Both the position numbers and the translations under genes were made by a program. Shown in pieces: positions 10,583-18,971 of a stretch of 64,000 nucleotides of DNA; position 1 is the stretch's first letter, and the number at the start of each line of letters is the position of its first letter. Location of the stretch: assembly GCA_963812075.1 (NCBI GenBank), contig CAWETN010000007.1, positions 124,001-188,000 on the forward strand. Direction: 5' to 3'. This DNA is from JAMXLO01 sp963812075 (GTDB lineage Bacteria; Pseudomonadota; Alphaproteobacteria; Acetobacterales; Acetobacteraceae). The notes under the pieces are model-generated. The model made no database searches. It saw nothing but the letters and a program-made list of their open reading frames with translations, and had not been told where the DNA came from.

Positions 10583-11098
10583 ATGGAGATCCGTGCGGCG
10601 ACCGGGGCGGACATCCCGGAGATCCAGTCGATTTACGCGCACCACGTGCTGACGGGGACCGGCACCTTCGAGGAGGAGCCGCCGTCGGTCGAGGAGATGA
10701 CCGAGCGCCTCACCGAGGTGACCGGCAGTGGCTGGTGCTGGCTGGTCGCGACCGATTCGACGGGCGTGCTGGGCTACGCCTATTACACGCAGTTCCGCGA
10801 CCGATCCGCCTACCGCTTCTGCGTCGAGGACAGCGTCTACGTGCGCGAGGACGTTCGTGGCCAGGGCGTCGGCAAGGCGCTCGTGGCCCGGCTGATCGAT
10901 GATGCCACCGGCAACGGCATGCGGCAGATGATTGCGGTGATCGGCGACTCGGAGAACACCGGTTCGATCGGGGTCCATGCCAGCCTCGGGTTCCAGATGG
11001 TCGGGACGCTGCGCTCGGTCGGGGTGAAGTTCGGTCGCTGGTTGGACGTGGTCTCCATGCAGCGGTCGCTTGGCCGGGGTGATGCCGACGTTCCGTAG
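10583..11098 (+). CDS. GNAT N-acetyltransferase (phosphinothricin/methionine-sulfone acetyltransferase-like)
   Basis: 171 residues starting MEIRAATGADIPEIQSIY. It has the family features: the HHVLTGTGTFEEEPPS segment typical of the PAT/MnaT group, the acetyl-CoA loop VREDVRGQGVGKALV and the C-terminal LGFQMVGTLRSVGVKFGRW. Enzymes of this group acetylate the amino group of phosphinothricin, methionine sulfone or related amino acids. ATG 10583 follows AAGGGG by 5 bases. It sits between the amidase and the permease and overlaps the latter's start. Confidence 0.88.
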   Translation: MEIRAATGADIPEIQSIYAHHVLTGTGTFEEEPPSVEEMTERLTEVTGSGWCWLVATDSTGVLGYAYYTQFRDRSAYRFCVEDSVYVREDVRGQGVGKALVARLIDDATGNGMRQMIAVIGDSENTGSIGVHASLGFQMVGTLRSVGVKFGRWLDVVSMQRSLGRGDADVP

Positions 11099-12422
11099 AG
11101 CGCGCACGGTCCCGGCTCGCCTGCCGGTTCCCACGAGGCACGGAGCGAACTCGGTTCTTTCTCTCCCGCTGCGGGACGGGGACGGCGGAAAGGGACCCAT
11201 CGACCCCGCGCTTTGGCTGATGGCGGCCTATGGCTGCGTCGCCGGCCTGCCGCTGCCGCTGTCCGGCTTCACATTCCGCCTGTGGCTGTCCGAGGGCGGG
11301 GTGTCCCTCGCGCTGATCGGCCTGACGGCGAATATCGGTCTGGCCTACTCCCTGAAGTTCCTCTGGGCCCCGGTGCTGGACAACGTGGCGCCGTTCGGCG
11401 CTCTGCGCCGCCTCGGCCGTCGCCGTGGCTGGCTGGCTGTCATACAGCCGTCGCTGGCCGTCGTCGCCGCCTTGCTGGCGCTGTCCGATCCCGCCGGTTT
11501 CCCCTTCGTCGCCCTCGCGCTGGCCGCGCTGGTTGCCTTCCTGTCCGCCAGCCAGGACATCGCGGTGGATGCCTGGCGCATCGAGGCATATCCCGAGCAC
11601 CGCCAGGGCGCGGCGCTGGCCGCCTACATCTGGGGCTATCGCGTCGCGCTGCTCGTGGCCACCTCCGGCGTGATCAGTGCCGTGGGGACGATCGGCTGGC
11701 ATATGGCGTTGCTGGGCGTGGCGGCGCTGATCGGGCTGGGCCTCTTCGTCACGTTGCTGGCGCCCGAACCGCCGGCGCCCGAGCGACGCGACTCGCCGGC
11801 CGGCCTCGCCGGCCGCCTGCGCAATGCTGTCGTCGAGCCCCTGCGTGAGTTCCTAGGGCGGCGCGGCGCGCCGCTGATCCTCGCCTTCGTCGCCCTGTTC
11901 AAGCTCGGCGAGGCGATGGCCGGCATCATGACCGCACCATTCTACCGGGCCCTCGGCTTCTCGCGCGAAGCGATCGCGGTGACCAGTTGGTTCTCGCTGG
12001 CCGGCACGCTGAGCGGCTTCGCCCTGGGCGGCTGGTTGGTGGCGCGTCTCGGCACCGGGCGGGCGCTGTTGCGCACCGGGTGGGCACAGACGATCGCCAT
12101 GGCGATGTATGTCGTGCTCGCGCTGTCGGCGGGCGAGCACCACGTGCTCTACGCGACCGTCACGATCGAGGCATTCGCCCAGGGGATGGCCGACGCAGCG
12201 TTTCTGACCTTCCTGTCGGCGCTCTGCTCGCGCGCGTTCACCGCCACCCATTATGCGCTGCTGTCCTCGCTCGCGCTGATCTCGGTGCACACGATCGGCG
12301 GCGCCTCGGGCGTGCTGGCGGCGCAGCTTGGCTGGGTGTGGTTCTATGCGCTGTGCATGTTGGCGGCGCTGCCCTCGATGGGACTTATGGTCGTCCTGCT
12401 CAGGCGGGAGCGCGTGAGGTAG
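11082..12422 (+). CDS. MFS permease, AmpG-like (muropeptide transporter family)
   Basis: 446 residues with about 12 hydrophobic helices from residue 45 onward. AmpG-like features include GLPLPLSGFTFRLWLSEGG in helix 1, LKFLWAPVLDN in helix 2 and ASQDIAVDAWRIE in helix 4. AmpG imports GlcNAc-anhydroMurNAc muropeptides for cell-wall recycling, so this probably does too. The start is uncertain. ATG 11082 overlaps the end of the GNAT gene by 17 bases and gives a ~40-residue hydrophilic lead; a later start would fit the family better. Confidence 0.82.
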   Translation: MPTFRRARTVPARLPVPTRHGANSVLSLPLRDGDGGKGPIDPALWLMAAYGCVAGLPLPLSGFTFRLWLSEGGVSLALIGLTANIGLAYSLKFLWAPVLDNVAPFGALRRLGRRRGWLAVIQPSLAVVAALLALSDPAGFPFVALALAALVAFLSASQDIAVDAWRIEAYPEHRQGAALAAYIWGYRVALLVATSGVISAVGTIGWHMALLGVAALIGLGLFVTLLAPEPPAPERRDSPAGLAGRLRNAVVEPLREFLGRRGAPLILAFVALFKLGEAMAGIMTAPFYRALGFSREAIAVTSWFSLAGTLSGFALGGWLVARLGTGRALLRTGWAQTIAMAMYVVLALSAGEHHVLYATVTIEAFAQGMADAAFLTFLSALCSRAFTATHYALLSSLALISVHTIGGASGVLAAQLGWVWFYALCMLAALPSMGLMVVLLRRERVR

Positions 12423-12437
12423 CTGCGGGCCGCGACG

Positions 12438-13202
12438 CTATGCCAGCCGTCCGGTGCACACGAAATGCGGGTTCTCCCAGCCTGGCTTGCCATAACGCAA
12501 GTCCTCACCTTCGAACGTGCGGACCGTGCCGCCCGCCGCTTCGAGCACCGCCTGCGGCGCGCAGGTGTCCCACTCCATGGTGCGCCCGAACCGCGGGTAG
12601 AGATCGGCGATTCCTTCGGCCAGGCGGCAGAACTTCACGCTGGACCCGAAATTGATCAGCTTCGCCACGCGCCTGCCGCGCAGGAAATCATCCAGCCGCG
12701 TGCTGCTGCCGTGGTAGCGGCTGGCAAGTACCGTCAGCCCTTCCTCAGGAGGCAGGCGCGCGCCGACCTTGGTCTCAATCGATCCCACGCGCTTCCAGGC
12801 GCTGCGACCGACGATGCCGCCGAACAGCTCTCCGGCTGCCGGGATACCCACGACCCCGAGAGCCGGGCGGCCATTGCGAACCAGCCCGATATTCACCGCG
12901 AACTCGTCGTTTCCAGCGGCAAACTCGCGCGTGCCGTCCAGCGGATCGACCAGCCAGTACGCCTCGGTCGGCTGGGTGACGCTGCCCGCCGCGACCTCTT
13001 CCTCGGCGATGACCGGAAGATGCGGCGCTGCCTCGCGCAGTCCGGCGACGATGATCGCCTCGGCCGCATGATCCGCCTCGGTGACCGGCGAGCGATCCTC
13101 TTTGCGCACGACATCGAAGCCGCGCCGGCGGACGGCGAGGATGGCGGCTCCGGCATCGAGCGCGAGGCGCGCGGCGAGATCGATCAGTGCGTCATCGTCC
13201 AT
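12438..13202 (-). CDS. cysQ: 3'(2'),5'-bisphosphate nucleotidase CysQ (inositol monophosphatase superfamily)
   Basis: 254 residues. It carries the lithium-sensitive phosphatase motifs: SPVTEADHAAE, AEEE (metal ligands), DPLDGTREFAAGNDEFAVNI (the CysQ form of the DPxDGT motif) and EWDTCAPQAVLEAAGG near the C-terminus. CysQ removes the 3'-phosphate from PAP/PAPS during sulfate assimilation. It is transcribed convergently with the AmpG-like gene (15-base gap), and a 44-base gap separates it from the minus-strand gene upstream. Confidence 0.92.
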   Translation of the reverse strand: MDDDALIDLAARLALDAGAAILAVRRRGFDVVRKEDRSPVTEADHAAEAIIVAGLREAAPHLPVIAEEEVAAGSVTQPTEAYWLVDPLDGTREFAAGNDEFAVNIGLVRNGRPALGVVGIPAAGELFGGIVGRSAWKRVGSIETKVGARLPPEEGLTVLASRYHGSSTRLDDFLRGRRVAKLINFGSSVKFCRLAEGIADLYPRFGRTMEWDTCAPQAVLEAAGGTVRTFEGEDLRYGKPGWENPHFVCTGRLA

Positions 13203-13246
13203 GCGCGGGTCATACCGGGCACGCAGGGTGGAGGCAACGCGGGCGG

Positions 13247-13642
13247 CTAGAGTTCGCGCGGCAGGCGCCCCTCGCGATAGCCATCCTCGGCGAAGTGCTG
13301 CGCGCCGGAACTCACGACGCCCTTGCGGATGCTTTCCGCGACATCGGGATTCTGTGCCAGGTAGTACCGTTCGTCGACCGGCATCGGGAACGGCATCCTG
13401 CCCTCGAAGTAGCCGTCACCCATGAAGTGCTGCTTGGCCGAAGCCAGTCTGCCGCTCTCGACCGCCCTGGCGATGTCCTCGTATTCGCGTAGATACCACG
13501 CCTCGTCGACCTCCACGCCGGAGATCATCATGCGGAAAATCTTGACGAAATCGTCATACGAGAGGCTGACCCGCAGCTCGCCTCGCACTGTCGATACTTC
13601 GACCATGCGCCTGATGAGATCGAACGGCGGCAGATACTTCAC
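13247..13642 (-). CDS. Small protein with two HFxxxGYxEGRxP-type repeats
   Basis: 131 residues if started at GTG 13642 (GGAGGG 3 bases before it), or 119 from ATG 13606. The C-terminal two thirds contain two copies of one ~40-residue unit: WYLREYEDIARAVESG..KQHFMGDGYFEGRMP and YYLAQNPDVAESIRKG..QHFAEDGYREGRLP. This unit is known in alphaproteobacteria, fused to glycosyltransferases or surface proteins, without an assigned activity. It is divergent from hldE, 155 bases away. The role is unknown; a link to cell-surface glycans is suggested only by the neighbour. Confidence 0.7.
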   Translation of the reverse strand: MKYLPPFDLIRRMVEVSTVRGELRVSLSYDDFVKIFRMMISGVEVDEAWYLREYEDIARAVESGRLASAKQHFMGDGYFEGRMPFPMPVDERYYLAQNPDVAESIRKGVVSSGAQHFAEDGYREGRLPREL

Positions 13643-13797
13643 GGGCCCTCCGACGGTCGGCACGAAACGACGTGCGAAACTACCCGCAGGTTCGCCGTCT
13701 GCAAGCCCTCCGGGCAGCAATTGACGCGGAAATATCGAGGCTGTTGCAGCGCAGCACCCTCCATGTGATACGGGGCGCGAGGATTGAGAGAGCCGGT

Positions 13798-15306
13798 ATG
13801 GACCAGAAAGCGCGCGTGAACGCATCGGTTGCAGGCATCGCCGATCCGGTCCTCGCCCGGAATGTTCGTCGCTTCGACGGTGCTCGCGTGCTGGTGCTGG
13901 GCGACGTGATGCTCGACCGCTATGTGAGCGGCAATGCGACACGCCTGTCGCCGGAGGCGCCGATCCCCGTGCTGCGACCCAACGCCAGGCGCGCCACGCT
14001 CGGTGGCGCCGCCAACGTCGCGGTGAACGTGGCAACGCTCGGTGCACAGGTGACATTGATCGGCGTGGTCGGCGACGATGCCGCTGGTGCCGATCTCGAC
14101 CGCCTGCTCGCGAGCAGCGGTGTCGCGCCGCGCCTTGTGGTGGTTCCGGGGCGGCCCACCACCGCCAAGACGCGGTTCATGGTGGGTCACCATCAGCTGC
14201 TGCGGCTCGACGAGGAGACCACGGACTTCATCGACGCGACAACCGCCGCCCACGTGCTTCGGCATTTCGCCGATGCGCTGTCCTGGGCGCAGGTGGTCAT
14301 CGTGTCCGACTATGCGAAGGGTGTGCTGAGCGATGCGGTTCTCCAGGCGGCACTGGCGCAGGCGCGGGAGGCCCACCGCACGACGATCGCGGATCCGAAG
14401 CGAAGCAATTTTTCCGCCTACCATGGTGCCTCGGTGCTCACGCCGAACGAACTGGAGGTAAGGCACGCAACCCACATCGATGCCGCCGACGATCTCGACG
14501 CGGATCGCGCCGGGCGACGCGCGCTGGACGACGCCGGCTGCGAGGCGGTGCTGGTGACGCGCTCGGCGAAGGGGCTGACGCTGGTGCGTCGTGGCCTGCC
14601 CGCATTGCATCTGCCGACCCGCGCGCGCGAGGTCGCGGACGTCTCCGGTGCCGGCGACACGCTGGTGGCAGCGCTCGCAGTGGCGCTGGGTGCAGGGGCT
14701 TCGCTGCCCGAGGCGGCGATGCTGGCGAACATCACCGCCGGTATCTCGGTGGGCAAGCCCGGCACCGCGACGGTCAGCCGCGAAGAGCTGCTGGGCGTGC
14801 TGCATCTGGATGACCTGGTGGCGACCGACCGCAAAATCGCGACCCGCGACGAAGCGATCCAGCGTGCCTCGGCGTGGCGCGCGCAGGGGCTGCGGGTCGG
14901 CTTCGCCAATGGCTGCTTCGACCTTATCCATCCCGGACACGTGCGTCTGCTCACCAAGGCGCGCATGCAGTGCGACCGGCTGGTCGTCGCGCTGAACACG
15001 GACGCCTCGGTGCAGCGGCTGAAGGGTCCGACGCGGCCGCTGCAGGACGAGGCGGCGCGGGCGACGGTGATGGCCTCGCTGGCGCCGGTGGACATGGTGG
15101 TGCTGTTCGACCAGGACACGCCGCTCGAACTGATCCAGGCGCTGCGGCCGGATCTGCTGGTGAAAGGCGCCGACTACCGGATCGATCAGGTCGTCGGCGC
15201 CGGTCTGGTGCAGGGCTGGGGCGGTGCAGTGCTGCTGGTGGACCTCGAGGCCGGGCACAGCACGACCGGCACAATCAGGCGGATGACAGACCCCGCGCCG
15301 GCATAG
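13798..15306 (+). CDS. hldE: Bifunctional heptose 7-phosphate kinase / heptose 1-phosphate adenylyltransferase
   Basis: 502 residues with both domains fused as in E. coli HldE. The ribokinase-like kinase (about 20-335) has GDVMLDRYVSGNATRLSPEA, the GGAANVA motif and DVSGAGDTLVAAL with the catalytic Asp. The nucleotidyltransferase (about 355-500) has FANGCFDLIHPGHVRLL (the HxGH motif), TDASVQRLKGPTRP and VKGADYR. It makes ADP-heptose precursor for lipopolysaccharide core. ATG 13798 is chosen because the conserved N-terminus begins soon after. The end overlaps the convergent hydrolase gene by 32 bases. Confidence 0.95.
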   Translation: MDQKARVNASVAGIADPVLARNVRRFDGARVLVLGDVMLDRYVSGNATRLSPEAPIPVLRPNARRATLGGAANVAVNVATLGAQVTLIGVVGDDAAGADLDRLLASSGVAPRLVVVPGRPTTAKTRFMVGHHQLLRLDEETTDFIDATTAAHVLRHFADALSWAQVVIVSDYAKGVLSDAVLQAALAQAREAHRTTIADPKRSNFSAYHGASVLTPNELEVRHATHIDAADDLDADRAGRRALDDAGCEAVLVTRSAKGLTLVRRGLPALHLPTRAREVADVSGAGDTLVAALAVALGAGASLPEAAMLANITAGISVGKPGTATVSREELLGVLHLDDLVATDRKIATRDEAIQRASAWRAQGLRVGFANGCFDLIHPGHVRLLTKARMQCDRLVVALNTDASVQRLKGPTRPLQDEAARATVMASLAPVDMVVLFDQDTPLELIQALRPDLLVKGADYRIDQVVGAGLVQGWGGAVLLVDLEAGHSTTGTIRRMTDPAPA

Positions 15307-16168
15307 CGCGGTACACCAGGAATCCCAGGATCGCGTCCACCATGGCCTCCGGCTCGTCGGCGCGGATCGAATGGCTGCTGCGCTCGAAGATGCGGAGGTC
15401 CGCGCCGCGGATCAGCGATGCGATCTCCTCGGAGAACGCCGGCGGACAGATCCAATCGTGCCGCCCGGCCAGCACCAGCGTCGGCGCGGTGATGCGAGCA
15501 AGCTCGGGGCGCAGGTCGAAGCTCCGCAGGAAGCCGTCCGGACCGAACGCGCGGTTCAGCGGCTCGGGTGAGTGAATGGTTCGCGCGCGACCCGCGTCGC
15601 CGGCGGCCGCGTCATACGATCGTGCATACAACGGCGCCATGACGCGATAGTAGTGCCGCATCTCCTCCTCCGTGCGGAAGCCGCCGGCCCACAGCGTCTC
15701 GCACACCTCGCGCTGCTCGGCGGAGCCGCGCTCGCGGATGAACGCCTCGGCGCGCGCGACGAAGCCGCCATGTGCCGCGGTGACGATCAGCACCAGGTGC
15801 GACACCGCGTCGGGATAGCGCGCGGCGTGCGCCAGCGCCACCATGCCGCCGTACGAGGTGCCGATCGACACGATGGGCCCGAGTCCGAGATGGCGGCGCA
15901 GCGCCTCCATGTCCTCGACATTCTCGTCCAGCGTATAGCTGGCGGGATCAGCGGCGTCCGAGCGACCCTGGCCGCGGTGATCGAAATACACCAGCTGCAT
16001 GCGTGCGGCGAGCGGCGTGTAGCCGGGCTTGAACCCGCTGTGGTCGCCGCCCGGGCCGCCATGGATCACCATGGCCACTGGCCTTTCGCGCATCGCTGTG
16101 CCGTCCGGCACCAGGCCCATGCCCTCCACGTCGAAGTAGATACGCGTGCCGCGCACGGAGGCGAACAT
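15275..16168 (-). CDS. Alpha/beta hydrolase, proline iminopeptidase-like
   Basis: 297 residues. It has the oxyanion-hole motif HGGPGG typical of prolyl iminopeptidases, YFDHRGQGRSD, the nucleophile elbow GTSYGGM and a late His in SSHSIRADEP; the acid is probably Asp in AGRHDWICP. Family members release N-terminal proline or hydrolyse small esters and amides. The substrate cannot be read from sequence. Start MFASVRGTRIYFD at 16168 is divergent from the dehydrogenase at 16231. Confidence 0.85.
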   Translation of the reverse strand: MFASVRGTRIYFDVEGMGLVPDGTAMRERPVAMVIHGGPGGDHSGFKPGYTPLAARMQLVYFDHRGQGRSDAADPASYTLDENVEDMEALRRHLGLGPIVSIGTSYGGMVALAHAARYPDAVSHLVLIVTAAHGGFVARAEAFIRERGSAEQREVCETLWAGGFRTEEEMRHYYRVMAPLYARSYDAAAGDAGRARTIHSPEPLNRAFGPDGFLRSFDLRPELARITAPTLVLAGRHDWICPPAFSEEIASLIRGADLRIFERSSHSIRADEPEAMVDAILGFLVYRAMPARGLSSA

Positions 16169-16230
16169 GGCCTTCTCCCGGTTGACTGACCGCAATCTAG
16201 ACTGCCCCATGGCAGTGTAGGAGGGCGCGC

Positions 16231-17124
16231 ATGGCTGAACCGACCGACGACACGCGGCCGATCGCGACGCTTGGCTTCGTGGGCTTGGGCGTGATGGGCG
16301 AACCGATGTGCGGCCACCTGGCCCGTCGTTCCGGTCGTCCGGTGCTGGCGCACGACCTGCGCCCCGAACCGCTGGCGCGCCTGGCGGAATTCGGCGTAAA
16401 GGCTGCGCCGCCCGCGGAGCTCGCGCGCGCATGTGACCTGATCCTCCTGTCGTTGCCCGACGGCAAGGCGGTGGCATCGGTCGTCGCGGCGCTGGAGCCG
16501 CATCTGGCGCCCGGCCAGTACCTTGTGGACACCTCGACCGCGTCCGTGCCGATGACGCGCGAGATTGGCACGCGCCTCGCCGGACGCGGGATCCACTACG
16601 CCGATGCGCCGGTGGCGCGCACCCGCGAGGCGGCGGCGCGCGGCGAGCTCTCCATCATGGTGGGCGCCAGCGACGCGGTGTTCGCGCATATCCGCCCGGT
16701 GCTGGAGACGATGGGCAGCGACGTGACGCATTGCGGGCCGGTCGGCTCCGGCCAGGTCGCCAAGATCCTCAACAACATGCTGGTGTTCCAGCACACCGCC
16801 GCGCTGGCCGAGGCAATCGCGATCGGGCGACGCAACGGCGTGCCTCCCGAGGTGCTGCTGCCGGTCATCGCCAAGGGCTCGGCCGACAGCTTCGTGCTGC
16901 GCAGCCACGGTATGAAGTCGATGTTGCCGCGGGACTTTCCGGAGCGGGCCTTCTCCACCCGCTACGCCATAAAGGACCTGTCCTACGCGCTCGAGATGGC
17001 CGAGGCAGCGGGGCTTGCGGTGCCCGGAGCCGAGCTGACCATGCAGCGTCTCCGCCAGTCGGAGGAGGCGGGGAACGGCGAGGCCTATCATCCGGCCGTG
17101 CTCTGCGTCATCGATCCAGCATGA
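16231..17124 (+). CDS. NAD(P)-dependent beta-hydroxyacid dehydrogenase family (3-hydroxyisobutyrate dehydrogenase-like)
   Basis: 297 residues. It has the nucleotide-binding loop GFVGLGVMGEPM, the substrate-site segment YADAPVARTREAAARG (in place of the usual DAPVSGG), and the catalytic-Lys helix GQVAKILNNML. It oxidises a beta-hydroxy acid or reduces an aldehyde acid; the altered substrate loop means the exact compound is unknown. A strong AGGAGGG site precedes ATG 16231. It overlaps the next gene by ATGA at 17121, so it heads a three-gene operon with a hydrolase and a GlcG-like protein. Confidence 0.86.
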   Translation: MAEPTDDTRPIATLGFVGLGVMGEPMCGHLARRSGRPVLAHDLRPEPLARLAEFGVKAAPPAELARACDLILLSLPDGKAVASVVAALEPHLAPGQYLVDTSTASVPMTREIGTRLAGRGIHYADAPVARTREAAARGELSIMVGASDAVFAHIRPVLETMGSDVTHCGPVGSGQVAKILNNMLVFQHTAALAEAIAIGRRNGVPPEVLLPVIAKGSADSFVLRSHGMKSMLPRDFPERAFSTRYAIKDLSYALEMAEAAGLAVPGAELTMQRLRQSEEAGNGEAYHPAVLCVIDPA

Positions 17125-18365
17125 GCACGTGGCCTGCCGCCGCGGCGTGGTGCGAGGCCTGCGCGGAGGACGCCGTGCTGGCGACCTGGCGCGGCCCCTG
17201 GTCGGTGACGTTCGCGGTGGACAGCGACAGCGCGACCACGACCTTCACCTTCACCGACGGCAGGCTGGGCGGCGGCGGCATCCCGCAGTTCACTTTGGCG
17301 GCGCCCGACGGGGTCTGGGCCAAGTTCCTGGCACCCGTGCCACCACGGCATCACCACGCGATCTTCGCCATGCTGGCGCGCGTGCCGGCGTTCTCCGTGC
17401 GCGGCGACCAGCTGGCGTTCCTGCAGCACGCCCATGTGGTTCGCCGCGTGTTGGAGATCGGTAAGTGGCTGGCGCTGGGCAAGGCGGCGCCGGTGCCCGC
17501 GTCGTCGCATCCGCCGCTGACGTCGCCAACGCCGGCGCCGGACGTCACCGGCCGCTATGTGCCCGTGTCGGCCGGCGGCACCACTTATCAGATGTATTGC
17601 GAGCAGGCCGGCAGCGGCCGTGATCTCCTCTGCCTGCACACCGCCGGCGCGGACGGGCGGCAGTTCCATCGCCTGATGGCCGATTCGCGCATCACCGGCG
17701 TGCATCGCATGACCGCGTTCGACCTGCCTTGGCATGGCAAGTCGCCGCCGCCTGCCGGCGCGGTTCCCGGTGCATGGCGGCTGAACACCGATCTGTACGT
17801 CGCGCTGATCATGGGCTTCATCGCCGCCGCCGGGCTGGAGAAGCCGATCGTGCTGGGCGCCTCGATGTCGGGCGAGATCTGCCTGGAACTCGCCTATCGT
17901 CATCCTGAAGCGTTCGGCGGCATCATCGCCTGCGAGGCGTCCGAGCGCATCGAGCGGCGACAGACGCCGTTCTCCAACCATCCCGCGATCAACGCCGGCT
18001 ACTTCGTGCCGGAGTGGATCCGTGGCCTGATCGCGCCGCAGAGCCCGGCGGAGTGTGCCGCGGAGATCGCCTGGCACTACGCGCAGGGCGGACCGGCGGT
18101 GTTCTTCGGCGACATCGAGTTCTATGCCGGCGACTGGGACGCGCGCGACCGCGTCGGCCGCATCGACACCAACCGCTGCCGGCTGTTCATGCTGACCGGC
18201 GAATACGACTATTCCTGCACCGTCGAGCACTCCGCCGCCACCGCAGCGAAGATACCAGGCGTGCGGTTCCAGCCGATGCCCGGCATCGGCCATTTCCCGT
18301 TCGCCGAGAACCCCGCACTGTTCGCCGACTATCTTTTGCCGATCCTGCACGAGCTGGACGGCTGA
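17121..18365 (+). CDS. Alpha/beta hydrolase with an SCP2-like N-terminal domain
   Basis: 414 residues. The first ~115 residues (WRGPWSVTFAVDSD, FTFTDGRLGG, FSVRGDQLAFLQHAH) look like a small lipid-carrier (SCP2-like) fold. After a Pro/Ala linker the C-terminal domain (about 135-410) is a hydrolase with FDLPWHGKSPPP, nucleophile elbow GASMSGEI and catalytic His in GIGHFPFAENP; the acid is probably in LTGEYDYSC. A hydrolase fused to a possible lipophilic-substrate binder, coupled to a dehydrogenase and a GlcG protein, suggests a degradation pathway for an ester or acyl compound. The substrate is not known. Confidence 0.8.
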   Translation: MSTWPAAAAWCEACAEDAVLATWRGPWSVTFAVDSDSATTTFTFTDGRLGGGGIPQFTLAAPDGVWAKFLAPVPPRHHHAIFAMLARVPAFSVRGDQLAFLQHAHVVRRVLEIGKWLALGKAAPVPASSHPPLTSPTPAPDVTGRYVPVSAGGTTYQMYCEQAGSGRDLLCLHTAGADGRQFHRLMADSRITGVHRMTAFDLPWHGKSPPPAGAVPGAWRLNTDLYVALIMGFIAAAGLEKPIVLGASMSGEICLELAYRHPEAFGGIIACEASERIERRQTPFSNHPAINAGYFVPEWIRGLIAPQSPAECAAEIAWHYAQGGPAVFFGDIEFYAGDWDARDRVGRIDTNRCRLFMLTGEYDYSCTVEHSAATAAKIPGVRFQPMPGIGHFPFAENPALFADYLLPILHELDG

Positions 18366-18381
18366 ACCAGGGAGCCGACCC

Positions 18382-18819
18382 ATGCCGCAGCTCACGCTCG
18401 ACCAGGCCCAGACGATCATCGCCACCGCGCTGAAGCATGGATCGGAGCACAACATGCAGCCGCTGGCCGTGGTGGTGCTGGACGAACGCGGCGTGCCGAA
18501 GGCGTATGCCGCACAGGACGGCACCAGCCTGCGCCGCTTCGACATCGCGCACGGCAAGGCGCATGGCGCGCTGTCGTTCGGCCTGGGCTCGCGCACGCTG
18601 GCGAAGCGCGCGGCGGCCAATCCGCAGTTCATCGCCGCGGTCACGCATGCGGTCGGCGGTTCGCTGGTGCCGGTGCCCGGTGGCGTGCTGATCCGGTCCG
18701 CCGACAAGGCGATCGTCGGCGCGGTGGGCATCTCCGGCGACACCTCGGACAACGACGAGGCCGCCGCTGTCGTCGGCATCGCGGCGGCGGGACTGGCGGC
18801 GGACCCGGGCGAGGGGTGA
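18382..18819 (+). CDS. GlcG/HbpS family protein
   Basis: 145 residues of the GlcG/HbpS fold: LTLDQAQTIIATALKHG, LAVVVLDERGVPKAYAAQDG, GALSFGLGSR and the C-terminal GAVGISGDTSDNDEAAAVVG. Family members bind haem or cobalamin-like ligands or occur as accessory proteins in glycolate, propanediol and aromatic catabolism. It starts 16 bases after the hydrolase stop, so it is the third gene of that operon. The biochemical role is not assigned. Confidence 0.85.
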   Translation: MPQLTLDQAQTIIATALKHGSEHNMQPLAVVVLDERGVPKAYAAQDGTSLRRFDIAHGKAHGALSFGLGSRTLAKRAAANPQFIAAVTHAVGGSLVPVPGGVLIRSADKAIVGAVGISGDTSDNDEAAAVVGIAAAGLAADPGEG

Positions 18820-18839
18820 GGTGCTTGAACACCCCGCCC

Positions 18840-18936
18840 GCTTGCGGGAGAGGTCGCCGCGCGAGCGCGGCGGGTGAGGGTGCATGTGTGGTGGCGCGAC
18901 TCTCTCCGGCGCTTCGTGCCTGCCTCTCCCGCAAGC
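18840..18936. repeat. Intergenic palindromic element (14-bp perfect inverted repeat with inner hairpin)
   Basis: GCTTGCGGGAGAGG at 18840-18853 is perfectly complementary to CCTCTCCCGCAAGC at 18923-18936. Inside the loop a second hairpin, GCCGCGC/GCGCGGC, occupies 18856-18871. It sits between the convergent GlcG-like and debranching-enzyme genes. The composition and layout are like the dispersed intergenic repeats of many GC-rich proteobacteria. Only one copy is in the window. It may also act as a bidirectional terminator. Confidence 0.7.
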
Positions 18937-18971
18937 CGGCGAGGCGAAATATGGCTTCGCCGCTGCTGCCG

